Positions 32,601-42,581 of a stretch of DNA of 64,000 bases are shown here, in pieces; the first letter of the stretch is position 1, and each line of letters starts with the position of its first letter. The notes below the pieces were generated by a model. That model was not told the origin of the DNA. It searched no databases and saw nothing but the letters and a program-made list of their open reading frames with translations. This stretch comes from Hyphochytrium catenoides (lineage: Eukaryota > Sar > Hyphochytriomycetes > Hyphochytriales > Hyphochytriaceae). The stretch spans positions 58,784-122,783 of the forward strand of contig FLMG01001623.1 of the NCBI GenBank assembly GCA_900088475.1, written 5' to 3'. Position numbers and translations under genes: made by a program.

Positions 32601-33796
32601 CCAAGGACCTCTAGAAGATCCCTGCAGGTGTACTCTCCAACAGTACTTTCGCAACCGGTGATCTCAGGGATGAGAGCCTTGACAAGTCTGCTATTTTGAA
32701 GATTAGTGTACTCGCAATATCCCGCAATATCCTTTGACGTTGCTATCACATCCGAGCAGCCCAAGTCTCTACTGAGCACTCGCGGGCCGTCCGGATCACA
32801 GTCCATAGTCGCCCGCCAGCCCCTACACTGCAGATTGGGCCAGAGACGCTGGAGCTCAGATGCACTGTTAACGACCTCATAGGCAGCCTCGTCTAGCAGC
32901 GAGACGAGGCTGTCGCAGCGGACCTCTCCCTCTACACTGTCACATCCTCGGCTGAACGCACGAAATCGATGATCTGACGTCTTGTTCCTGAACTCACAAA
33001 ATCCTGATGACCATGCGCGAGTTACCTGGTGACATGCTAGATCCTTGGAGGCGTCTCGATCCCCGTTGGCCTCGCAGTTGACGGTACCTCGCCACCCTAC
33101 GCATTCGATGTCGGGGCTCTGCACCAGTGCACGCAGGTCTTCTAGCGTCTCAACAGGGGTGTACATGTCCTCCTCCGCGAGAATGTAGAGGAGATCTTGG
33201 CAGCGGAAGCGTCCTTCTAACCCCTTTTGAGGACAGCCGTCATCCAGTAGATAGCGGTAGATTGTTCCATCTTGCTGGCTCTGGAACTCACAGTAGCCAG
33301 CTAAGGCACGGCTCACAGCATGGGTACAGTCCCGGGGCAGCCCCTGCGACGTCTTTGGGCGTCCCATTGCAACTCTGTGTGGTCTATCTGCGCTAATCTG
33401 CTCACAAGAGACAGGCATCCAACCAATGCAAAGGAACTTCTCATTCCGACGCCGTTGGCCCTTGTCTCCGACCATGTACCACAGGTCCCGGAGCTCTGTT
33501 GGAGACGAGAGTTCCTGAATGCTGACTGCTGGGAGACTTAGGAGTGAAAGGGTGGTCGGAGAGGAAGTACTAAGGAGCCAGGTTAGCGTAAGAAGAGATA
33601 GGGAGAGGAACAGAAGGAGAAGTGTCACAGCTGTCCAATGCCTCTTGAGTCGGAACCTAGGCACTCCATTGATAACGCCGTGGTCTTTTGCATATTCCTG
33701 TCCTTCTCTGCCTCTTCCTTCTCCGCGTTCAAAGTCAGGCGCTTCCCCAGAAGAAGGGTGCAGCCCTCGCGTACGAAAGCGGTTATAGTTCTTCAT
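29672..33796 (-). CDS. 1374-aa Golgi-type glycosyltransferase: six Cys-rich repeats, GT71 domain, second GT-like domain
   Basis: One uninterrupted exon. The topology is type II: about 52 cytosolic residues, a membrane anchor at about 54-76, then lumen. Residues about 100-690 hold six repeats of 90-100 residues. Each follows the pattern [LIW]xCxGWR..., Cys, Cys, G[YF]CE[YF]..., Cys, ...[FY].C. The fifth copy has lost some Cys. Residues about 712-965 are an MNN1/GT71-type alpha-mannosyltransferase domain: GIVICVHDKIW, VELWYRQGE, FDQVLLLDADNYPLRDPTYLF (DAD at 803-805 is the metal site), AIFWPDFW and YEQESGQLVIDRR. Residues about 1088-1374 look like a second transferase-like domain: RVIIGTVIRRD, FLILLESDLHLGWD, WDVSCANPI, FVDSDDLPLSVSSCYGGLSIYN, HNCLERQG and LNPKQVVHH. 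N-glycosylation sites are frequent. Start is the ATG at 33796, supported by the correct topology. Confidence 0.92.
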   Translation of the reverse strand: MKNYNRFRTRGLHPSSGEAPDFERGEGRGREGQEYAKDHGVINGVPRFRLKRHWTAVTLLLLFLSLSLLTLTWLLSTSSPTTLSLLSLPAVSIQELSSPTELRDLWYMVGDKGQRRRNEKFLCIGWMPVSCEQISADRPHRVAMGRPKTSQGLPRDCTHAVSRALAGYCEFQSQQDGTIYRYLLDDGCPQKGLEGRFRCQDLLYILAEEDMYTPVETLEDLRALVQSPDIECVGWRGTVNCEANGDRDASKDLACHQVTRAWSSGFCEFRNKTSDHRFRAFSRGCDSVEGEVRCDSLVSLLDEAAYEVVNSASELQRLWPNLQCRGWRATMDCDPDGPRVLSRDLGCSDVIATSKDIAGYCEYTNLQNSRLVKALIPEITGCESTVGEYTCRDLLEVLGRDAVVWQDLEQVPAAFDWGSLQCIGWRGLDSCDPHEGRHVLSGNRGCGTFIRGDQWGYCEYLDVKSDKRVRIHANTCDRPRSLFRCHNLGGLQLREPVLITTRDQLETLQKRHSIECVGYRAQENGSKNRGLLTSRQDRLCNESFSFMAGGSCEFYDTQQAVRYHVPVAGTRWRHPLRCNETLQWFQRNFSLLVNWEEMVSFLEQSQWECLGWRPTASCDPMGKRLLESDRDCTYLVPQADSGFCEYRDKASGEHFALMLKDCRTFIAPFACKAVPDIVQFQRELDGHVQRLQQQLPPVKSFKALYREQKGRSSRGIVICVHDKIWIEAYSLLKLLQQTGCKLPVELWYRQGEMETDSVPLKILTSTFNVTLRQAHLSPALQTGFMIKPYAVIHSRFDQVLLLDADNYPLRDPTYLFHTSQYKKHGAIFWPDFWHVQHSLFARLDSASLFWDALNLSTSNSGYEQESGQLVIDRRRNAGPLGVLAFFVEHYDAVLKLFLWGDKDLFRFAWMKWGQSFYMISKPAGTAGRVVSRVRGAGFESYYCGMTMVQHDPYGEIIFLHRNMAKLSRQEGRTYIWEYLQQHTGEGMMMVENYPAGSSCYRIQGSVKVQSFRNHSSPAMTIERYLLEWTREGYSLLVRQAPNLGPSLQEVNFIGSDDLPAAEYPVLKRPDQIGSDVNDVVDRGYKLMQRSRVIIGTVIRRDTAFRFKHTLPHIASLGRLFRNVTIVTVTQDGADPELQVLEQWRKKANDGFQDMKHYVSVPQADGNSSIGCSAAASNTLFLRDYLLTKVRGLFTTAGNLSFSREDGGEASFLILLESDLHLGWDTDGVAHSFGLRSRTAFSSPMPYSLLAKKFISWDVSCANPITKSNPMSFADVETFESKLIRDSRGRSVLQYTFVDSDDLPLSVSSCYGGLSIYNSAAVKQDCHYGVAREGKDVAAEQCESAGIRAFHNCLERQGMQLILNPKQVVHHNDNE

Positions 33797-34371
33797 AGGA
33801 AGGTTATGCAGAGGTTTAGGCAGTCCTTCGGATCAACTCCGCCTAGCATGAGCAGCGTATTCCTCTCATACCCCAATCGTTTGACAGAATGTATTTATTC
33901 AATAGCCTCCTCATCCAGCTAGGAGCTGGCATCAGCAATAAAGGAGGCGCAGGAGCTCCATCGCTTCCAATAGGAGGGCATCGCGGGCGCGTTGACAACG
34001 CTCTAGCATTCTCTGCACCATTCCTTGTCTCCCACCCCGTAGTGTATGAAGACCCACCATCTTCTGTTCCTCTTCTCTTTATAATCTCAACCTCTACCCT
34101 TGTCTTCGCGTCTCTCACTTGCCACTTGGGCCGCTGCTGTTGTCTGCTGGGTCAAAGCAGCGCTGCTGGGGAGGACCACAATGATTATAGCGATTCTTCT
34201 TTGTTGTTGATCCGTTGATGATGCTTGAAGAGTTGTGGAAACCTACACATCAGAACCCCTGACACACGTTCCGTCGGTAGTCGCCTGTAGACCGCAGCTA
34301 CATTGTTAAGCCAATCGCGCAATGTGTCAAGGGCGGTGACTTCCACAACACGAGTTCCATGCCAGCGCCCA
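33797..34371. other. Intergenic
   Basis: Upstream flank of the large glycosyltransferase. A plus-strand frame at 33889-34218 is open but has no motif or splice support; I see nothing else. Confidence 0.5.
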
Positions 34372-34794
34372 TCACTTCTTCGTCATGTCGCCTCTGTCCT
34401 TAGCTCGTCTTTGTGTGATGGCGCTAGTGACGAGATAGGAGAGACAGAGGAAGAGGATGGGCTCGATAGCTGAGGATAGGTTGCTGGCCGAATAGATAGG
34501 CCCATGAAGGGCCCAGGCCGACAGAGCAGTCTCAGCGCTATCTTCCTCTTCAAGACTGGCTAACTCATAGAGTTTAGACGGGCCTTGCCTGGGGCTAACT
34601 AAGGCGACTCGACCTTGGATGGACGAGTTGCTTGCGGCTGTCACGAGCGCTTAGATGAACAATTGAAGCGCCAAGAAAGTGAGAGAACAGGTACAAAGCT
34701 ACTTGGGTCCCACTAACGACTTCGAAGAGGAACAGGACGTCGCGTGTTATCAGCAACTTCATACCCCGCTGGAGGATGCTTGCCTCCTGTTTGT
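34372..34794 (-). CDS. Membrane protein, 3' exons (partial)
   Basis: Two exons join in phase over a 46-nt intron (GTGACA...CCTTAG). The upstream exon, from a CAG acceptor at 34795, reads KQEASILQRGMKLLITRDVL followed by a hydrophobic run FLFEVVSGTQVALYLFSHFL. The downstream exon has LEEEDSAETALSAWALHGPI, then a second hydrophobic segment AIEPILFLCLSYLVTSAI and a basic tail, stop at 34372-34374. An in-frame ATG lies at 34762, which could be the start, but the frame stays open upstream to the acceptor, so more exons probably exist. I do not recognise the family; two membrane passes with a short charged tail. Confidence 0.5.
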
Positions 34795-36428
34795 CTGTGT
34801 CGCCCAGCAGTAGTGTTGTGCGACAACCAGTCCGTCTTCAACAATCTCTTCCTTGTGATTCCTCAGCCTCTATTCTTGGCAATGCAAGGCGTAGTGGGCC
34901 AGTTTCCTAGTCAGCATCGCACTACTCTTAGCTGTGACGGCACTCTGCAATATGTTGCTCCCGCTCTTTCGATCCTACTACTGAGCTAGCTACGTATCCT
35001 AGATTCACTTATTAGTACGTGAGGTGAACAGCCCCTGCAGCTGCGACATGTATGGAGTGGACGACGGTGAATAATAGCGCTGCTGTAGACTATCAGCAGC
35101 GTAGACTAACTCCCCGCTTGCGCCCGGGGGCATATCAATGCTTGAAGGATCTAGGGAGTCAAAGATGAGCTGACACGAAGAAGGAAGCTGGGCTTCTTCA
35201 TTTCGTTTGCAGTGGTTTACTCGTTCTCTATATCGTGGCTAGTAGTGAGCTCAACGAAGAAACGGTCACGTTCCCTCGATCTAGACACCCCATCGGCGGC
35301 TGCGACCAGGAGTCCTTTATGCTCTTTGTACGCGTCTGCGAGATCATTCAGTGCCCTCTCCTAGGAATGATATCTTCCGGCATATTTTCTAAATCTAATA
35401 ACAGCCTTCTGCCGGAACGCCAAGAGTATAAGTAGCACGATATTATCCATATTATGGTAGGGGACGGCTTAACGTCGCAATGGAGTACCAAGATTAGGCG
35501 GTCACACGCTAACTACACCAGCTATACAAATGACAACTATGACCTGCTCTCTTGCTCTGTGGCTGAACCTGGTTTGTTGGCGATGTGCCAATACATGCTG
35601 CACTGTACTAGCGTCCTAACAACTCAGATGCCAGGAAGTAATAGCCTTGGATCTCATCTAGGGTCTGGCATGGCCCTTCATCAGGTGGAGGCGCCAGGTT
35701 GGAGACAGTGCTAACCAACGTTATAAGAAAGAAGCATCAATAAATCCAAGTGACGGAGACTCTATCACAAATGAAGGCCCATAGAATGCTACTGCTTTGT
35801 TCCCATGTCGTTGCTAAGGCGAAACAGGACGAAGTTAGAGCCAGCAGTAAGTGCCTCTACTACTCTAAAGAGATGCAGCTAGCCGCTAGCTACCTCGAGC
35901 TGCCTGCAGCTCTCCCTGCTGCCTGCTCCTTGTTGTTGCTGGTGGGATCTGTTCTGCATCTAGTCACGCACGGAGAAGGAGGAGCACCAGCCAGCAGGAT
36001 AACAGCTGTGAACCTATCCCTTGACCTTTGACTTCTTCCTGTGAGTGAGTGCCAAGAGTTACCAAACTCCACAATATGGGTAACCTGGATAAGCTTAGCG
36101 TACGTCTTTGAAACAAGACCCATGACCATTATGGATAAATGGTTCACAGGTGCTGTGACCTTTGGGTGAGGAAACGTACGGCATATTACTAGCGAAGACG
36201 GGTAATTCGTAGTGGTTAATGTGGCTCATTATTACTGATGAGGGAAGATGGGGACGGCGGTTGCTACTTTTTGCGAGACGAAGAGCGCGCTTCCGTTACC
36301 TACCCCACGGCCTTCTTGAGACGCCGTCATTGCCAATTTTCTCCGCAGCAGCAGCTCCTGCAGACTCAGAGTTATTGAGGCTAGCTCCAGCTCCAGATAG
36401 AGCAACTTAATATCAACAACCAGGAAGA
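34795..36428. other. Intergenic, no gene resolved
   Basis: It may contain 5' exons of the membrane protein ending at 34372 and the promoter of the G-gamma gene. Open frames (35454-35714 plus, 35890-36147 minus) carry no recognisable features. Confidence 0.45.
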
Positions 36429-36697
36429 ATGTCAGAAGTACAGGCTCTAGCAGCAGAAGTCCAGAAGGCAAAGGACGAGCTGGCAAAGCTCCAAGGAAGC
36501 ATCAGTGTGAAGGAGTCTATGGAAGCGTAAGTTTTACAGGTGCCGCATGGTTCCAAAAGACAGGCTACTAAGCTTGCTTGGTACGTAGATACTTCAAGCA
36601 AGTAAATGAGAAGGTTGACCCGCTCAACGAAGGCTACAAAGAGGAGAACCCTTGGACAAAGGGTCAGGGAGGAGGAAGCAGCTGTATCATTATGTGA
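36429..36697 (+). CDS. G-protein gamma subunit with CaaX box
   Basis: Two exons, 36429-36526 and 36589-36697, give 207 nt or 68 residues; the intron is 62 nt (GTAAGT...CGTAG). The protein is a short N-terminal helix (about residues 3-25, Ala/Lys/Leu heptads), then the GGL pattern: a basic-to-hydrophobic turn (ISVKESMEAYFKQVNE), VDPL at about 44-47 and ENPW at about 54-57. It ends CIIM, a CaaX box for prenylation (Met at the last position favours farnesyl). Known G-gamma proteins have the same DPL..ENPF spacing, pair with G-beta through the helix, and anchor the dimer to the plasma membrane. The gene is too short and split to show in simple ORF scans, so it is easily missed. No G-alpha or G-beta gene is in the window. 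Confidence 0.85.
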
Positions 36698-37333
36698 GAA
36701 TGGCTTTTCAAAATATGCAGAGAGCCAAACATGTTAGGCCTTCATGGCAATACCCCTGGGGATGGGAAAGGACGTAGCCGGTCGACTGACCAAAACTTAC
36801 CCTTACTACTGGGTGCATGCAAGCTCCCAGGAAAGGGTTGTAACAATAAATATAGCCGCTCGATAGAAACAGCAGTGGCGAGAGGCTCTGAGCCACGACT
36901 GTATATGACAGACTATGTATAGCCGCCTATAAGGCGTCTGCGGCTTCCATTCTTTAGTGTTGTTGATGGCTCCAAGAACCGCGAGAGTCACTTCTCTCAA
37001 TGTGCCGCAATAAAGCGTTGGGCTTCGCGGTCCTGAGAGTGTGCCTCCGCGGTCAAAGGATCACTCTTGACGAACGTCATGATGAGCATCACATCTCACA
37101 TCCTTCACATGTTACCAGTTTGAGAAGATGACGAATGAGTCTTGACAAAAGTCAGCTATTTTTCAGGTCGTTACCTTGACCAAAGTCTCCCATTCCAGAT
37201 GCTACCTCGACCATGTCTCTTAGACCCTCCGTAAATCGACACTCTTTCATCTCCTATCGAACCCTTTCTCTAGCTGTCAAAGGGGGTTGTCGATAGAAAG
37301 GGGAAGAAGCGGCGAGAGGGTTTGTGTGCATTT

Positions 37334-37540
37334 TCATCTGTTAGAAGAGTGCAATCTAGCAGGGGCCAGACCTAATGGTGAGTTTGTCATTAATTGCTTC
37401 AATGACATGTCATCACGAGGTACTGTAATGATGACTTTGCAATGAATAGGTCTGTGGATGCCTTCACAATACACTACAGCCTTGCGGTCTACCCAGGCCT
37501 CTCCATCACTACCCGGCCCAAAGTGCTGAGAGCTCGACAT
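37334..37540 (-). CDS. Doubtful 68-residue protein
   Basis: Starts with a true ATG and reads MSSSQHFGPGSDGEAW then VVYCEGIHRPIHCKVIITVP and RDDMSLKQLMTN before the stop. The middle has an alternating hydrophobic pattern that could be a small beta-grasp fold. No family recognised and no splice evidence. It may be a 5' exon of an unresolved gene. Confidence 0.25.
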   Translation of the reverse strand: MSSSQHFGPGSDGEAWVDRKAVVYCEGIHRPIHCKVIITVPRDDMSLKQLMTNSPLGLAPARLHSSNR

Positions 37541-38770
37541 TTACCAATTGCGAAGCGAAGGCAAGAGACCTAGCGTTTGCGGAGTAGCACCAACAAGGTA
37601 TATTTACTGGATGTGCAAAAGAAAGCTCCTACTAGTCTGCAGTTTGAGTTTATCCGTAGAGTCCATCGAACGAACCGTCTCTAACTTTGGTCTCGGTTAT
37701 CGCTCAGAGCGCATGACAAATGCTTCTGTGTCCCAGAAGAGAGAAAGTGTTGCCATTATCCACGACAAATGGGCAGCTTGTAGACATTGTGCTGGAGCCT
37801 ACATTATCGCTTTTATATTCTTATATATGAAATCACCTACCAGGTAGGAGTAATACTATTTCTAAGACAACAAAACGACAACCTATTTTACCCCTGTCAT
37901 CATCGCGTGTGCTTTGCGGCCTGCATTTTTCCGTAAAGAGAAGAGTTCAGTCAAATAAGGGTGTCCTAGTCCGTGTTACTGTCCTGCGCCTTATCTAGCT
38001 TTATCAATGGCAGTAAGGCAGAGGACTGCTGAAGCACTGGAAACGGGAGGCCTGGCAGTGCCGTTATTATGTTAGTAAGACCTGTCAGGAAGTCATTGAG
38101 TCTTTGGTAGGTGTCAGGGCAATTCTCGAGTAGTAGGGGGAGAGTAGCAGTAGTACTAAATCTTTCGAGCTAGACTTTGACTAAACTGAAGAGAAACAAG
38201 GAAAGGGTCATAGTTCCGCAGGAGTGAGTAGTGCTACTGGTTTCTTCTCGCTTCTCAGCAGATCAGAAGGATTCCCCTCATTGTACCTACTATTATGAAG
38301 GAATACAGCAGTGCTGGTATTCCGTCCAAGAGAATCTGCATTTCTCTAAGGCTTTGAAGTGCGGGGAATCTACGTACATGTGACTCTAAGAACAGACATT
38401 GAGACTAATCGCACAAAGGCTCCCGCGCTAACAGAAAGGCTAGGAGGCCCTGTTTGTGCATCATGAGAAGACGCCATTGTCCTTCTCTCTGCCCACTGAC
38501 AGCACAATTAACAGGGTGAGAGCACACTACTAAGGAGCCATAGTAGCTGCAAGTTAGTTGAGCGTTAAGCAGCGCGAAGGCCCATTCACTTTGGCATGGC
38601 ATATGGAAAAACCAGCGGGAGTTAATGCCAATACCAATAACAACGCCGCATCACCACTAACCCGAGGACTGAAGGGACACGACTTCTTTCAACAACACGC
38701 CAAGCATGTGAATGGAGCGCTCGTCTAATAATGCCTCATCAGGACTGCCGCAGATGATGGGGGTAACATC

Positions 38771-38798
38771 TGATGACCTGATGCCTGATGCCTGATGC
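38771..38798. repeat. CCTGATG heptamer tandem array
   Basis: About four imperfect copies of a 7 to 8-base unit (TGATGAC CTGATGC CTGATGC CTGATGC). Intergenic. Confidence 0.85.
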
Positions 38799-40035
38799 TC
38801 CCAGCAGAAACCATTGATGAGCCTCTTCGAAAGGGGTTTGGACCTTCCACTGTTGTACCAGCTGATAGACTTGATTCTTCAACTGGAGCTGGAAGCACAA
38901 AGCCAAAGCATCTTAAAAAGGGAATTAGTCAGGAGGGGAGCATCTGTGGAGCGTGTGATTTGATCTAGAAATGAGTACCCTATGGGGTTGTAACGGGTAG
39001 TAATGAACACATCGTCTATAGGCGACGATCTCAAGCTGAGAGCTGGTATAGCTGGATCGGCTTATTACTAGGGTTGGGTGGGGCTAGCCTAGAGCTAACT
39101 CTATGGATTACCAACCTCCTATTCTGTATTACTACAAATTTGTCACTTAGACCAAACGCAGGCCTGGGAGGTTGGTATCAAGGTTGTTTGTTGGTTATAG
39201 TGAAGTCCATCCTAGATACACCCCATTCATCTCATCTGGATTCCTATATTCAGTATATCTGATTCTTTATAAGGCCATGAAGATGTATGGGGGTGTAGAA
39301 AGAACGAATTTTATCCATGGAAAGTATCAAGAGTACACGTATATCTACGGTATCTTTACACTAAACAATACCCAAGGTTTCCTCTTTTTTCCGGAAACCT
39401 TTCATCTGGGCCAATTCAGGCAGAGGGCTGAGTAGCCGTTACCGACTTTGCGGTAAATTTTTTGTTTAGCTTGCAGAAATGCATCAGAAAGGGTCTTTCG
39501 TCCTTCCTCTCTCTCTCTCCCTTCTCTTCCTTGCTTTTTAGTTGTACCTCGAGGTAGGGTCTACAAGAGGTGGAGGCAAACACAGACAAACTTTATCCAC
39601 GTTATATCTCTCCGGCCCGTGTCTTTATAAAATTGTATTTTGTTCAGACGCTCTATTTGTCACTCTGTCTCTCCGCTCGGTCCTCTGTCATCGTGGTTGC
39701 TGGGGTTCTGCTTATGAAAGCTGAGCCCTGAGGGAGAGTTGAGGTTGTCTTGCTGTGGTTCTTGTCTGATGATGAGTGCGAACTCTGCTCAGATAGCTCC
39801 AGACCTCGAGGCTGCTGATGCAAGGGATCTGATTGAGCCTCTAAGAGACACAGCGCCTTGCAGTTTCAGAGGCCTGGGCGGCGCAAGGAAGCAGTCTACA
39901 GAGTTCCTTTCTTGACGGCACTTGTGATCGGCCTGGGAGAACACCCGCGATGAGCCTTCTTAGAAGAAGGTAATGCACCTGGCCTGCCAATAAAGCGTCG
40001 AATACGTCCCAGGAATCAGCGGCGCATTGCCTGAC

Positions 40036-42581
40036 ATGAACCATCCACCGCCCGGCCAGCGGAAGCAGTCCTCTTCCCAGCGCTCTCCCAATCACAATAG
40101 TCCATTGGGTCTTAGTGATGTAAATGGTGGCGCCCTTTTTGGAGGAGATGCCTCCCTCCCTACCTCTCTGCCGTCTTACTTGCCCCATGGAGCCGAAGCT
40201 TTTATGAACTTCAACCCAGCGATGTTTCCTCAGCCCGTAGGGGCGGCATTATCTGCCCCAATGCCAACCCGTATTGACGAAAGCCATTTGCAGCCGAACT
40301 CCAAGCGGCAAGCGCCGGTGGGTCAATGGAAGACGCCACCTATGTTTTTCTATACCAAACTTGGGGCAGCACCTGGTGAGCTAGATTTTGTTGTTTGTTA
40401 CAACAGGGGCATAGTGAGTCCTAACCATGGCGCCTATTAGGCGTCGCACAACCCGCTTTGGTTCCTGGTCAGACCTCTATGCTTGAGGCAATGCTTGCGC
40501 AAGGTGAAGATCTCGAAAGCTTGTTGAAGAAAGCAGAGTAAGACTTTCTATCGCATCTCGTATTTAGTCCGTGGACTGACTCCTGAACCCACAGGGATCC
40601 CAATTTTGCAGCTTTAGCGCAAGGTCTGTATTGATTCCATGGTTCCATGCTCACTCCTGCACTAGTAATGAGTGTCCTGATGCGGTCTTGTTTACCTGTT
40701 GCCCTCTGTATCCCGTCAAAAACTGGTCCCTAATGGTGATTGCAGAGCTCCACGGTATGCAGGCTCTTAATATAGGCGGAATGACTGCAGGGCTTCCACC
40801 CGGGGGAATACCCGGGTACCACCCAGGAATGGTCCCAATGTCTTCCGGTTTTACCCCGCCGACGGCACAGTATGCGTCAAAACTAGATCAGACGGTGAGC
40901 GGTGGCTGACTTCCTATCAACCTCTAGAAAGAGGTCTAACAGCATATTCTCCAGATGGATGCCGCTACATTGACTGGGCAACAGATCGGACGAGATCTCT
41001 CGAAGAGGCCAGTTCCAGCCAATGAACGAACGACCCTTCCGGCCCCTGCCCAGGGAACTAAAATGCCCCTTTTGACGCTGAACCCGGAGATTGTGAAGCA
41101 GATGAGTGGAAAGGCTGGGATGACTGGCGAGATGGATGAAAAGACTATGCAGCAGATAATGCAATGTCCAGAGCTTCTGGCTATCTATCAAAGATTGCAA
41201 GAGGAAGACGACAGACGTCGACGAAGGTGCGTCTCCAGACCCCTAACCTCGTAGTACAAGCACAATGAGTCTGTATGCTATGAACTTTTGATCCATCGTT
41301 AACAATGGAAACTACTATTCGATGCAGACTGGCTAGAAATCGCGCGTCGGCCCGATTGCGTCGGCTTAAGAAAAAGACTCTTGTGGAGACGTTTGAACAA
41401 GAGGTGTCGCAACTAGAAGCCAATCTTAAGAGGCTTCAAGAGTATAAATGGGGTATGGGTACTGATGAAGAGCTCGTTTCCGCCCTAGGTAAGTCTAGCC
41501 CCTTCCTATTACTACTCGCTGACGATCAAGACAGGCCTGGCGAGCGAAGTATTTTACATCTTGCAGATTTGTGAGAGGCTTCTAGGTTAGCCCCTGACGA
41601 GTTATGATGTAGGCGAAGAGAAGCAGCCAGTCAGTCTACCCAAGGAAACTCGAAGAGAACTTACGGACAACATTCTTTCCCAGCACATAGATAGTGCCAA
41701 ATATGTTCAGTCGGAGAACCTTGAGAGTGCCGTTCTTGCCTGGTTCTGCGGTGGGGCGAGCCCTGGAGAGGTACAGCTTTTTTGAGGGCAATAACAATCG
41801 TACTGCGTCCTTTTACTGAGTTATCGACTCTCCCATTCATCCATCTTTGCTCGCTTATTTATCTACCTGCGCCTTCACCTGGAAAATGCTGCGCATTCAC
41901 TTTCCATTCATTGGGTTTCCGTAGCTGCTTGTACTCATCCGGATTCCTGCCGTTTGATCTTCTCCATATGGCTAACAAAGGGAACTTTGTGTCACGTATT
42001 AACATTGACTTTTATACTAGGATCAAGAGAGCAACTGGCGGCGGCATGTCGCGCAGGAACTTCACACGATTCTACAGCTGTCTCCTGAGCAGCAGGCGGA
42101 CATTGCGCAATATGCCGAGATGATTGACCGAGAGACCAGAGAGCTCAGTATCGTGGCAAAATGCTTGGCTGCCCTTAAGAGTCACGAATGGCTACACTTC
42201 CCTCAAACAGAGGTACGCACGACTGTGCAGCGGGTACTCGTGATCTGGCACTTTTATGAGCTGTCCTTCTCAACTGTTATTTTACTCTCTGACAGGCCGC
42301 TGCCGAAAGCTTTAAGAGCGCGGTGCTGCCACATCAAGTAAATAAGTACACAGCGTGGACTGAGCATAACCGGCAAGCTATTGAAGCTCTATCGGTAAGC
42401 ATTCTCACCATTGACGCATGGAAGGGGACAACACTTGTACTATTATGCTAACGCTTCCCGCTGACAGATCACGGATGCCTCATACACGGGTTCGGAGGAG
42501 CCCTTCTTCTATTTTGGTTGCAGCGAGGATGCTTCAGCTCGAAATCAAGGTGAAGGCGAGGGTGAGCATTCTGACAGCTAG
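40036..42581 (+). CDS. bZIP transcription factor with conserved C-terminal domain
   Basis: About nine exons in plus orientation. The N-terminal exon is Pro/Ser-rich (ALFGGDASLPTSLPSYLPHG, FFYTKLGAAPG). Then come MLEAMLAQGEDLESLLKKAE, DPNFAALAQ, a Gly/Pro-rich exon (GGMTAGLPPGGIPGYHPGMV) and PLLTLNPEIVKQMSGKAGM with a helical MQQIMQCPELLAIYQRL. The bZIP is split by an intron: EEDDRRRRR | RLARNRASARLRRLKKKTLV. This is the N-x7-R type basic region with Ser-Ala, followed by a leucine heptad segment (ETFEQEVSQLEANLKRLQ). Downstream exons encode a helical region of about 170 residues (TRRELTDNILSQHIDS, ESNWRRHVAQELHTILQLSP, LAALKSHEWLHFPQTE, FKSAVLPHQVNKYTAWTEHN) and end TGSEEPFFYFGC...EHSDS with TAG at 42579-42581. 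A possible upstream exon begins at 39772. It binds DNA as a dimer; the target is unknown. Confidence 0.88.

Larger units (their letters stand above)
36698..40035. other. About 3.3 kb with little coding signal
   Basis: One weak small frame (37334-37540 minus) is listed separately. A CCTGATG tandem run sits at 38771-38798. The far right (39772-39920) has an open plus-strand frame starting ATG AGT GCG that may be a first exon of the bZIP gene. Otherwise I see nothing. Confidence 0.45.

Noticed and set aside
29833-33788. Several plus- and minus-strand frames within the 1374-residue gene
   Set aside because: All lie in other frames of a single long exon with continuous domain structure.
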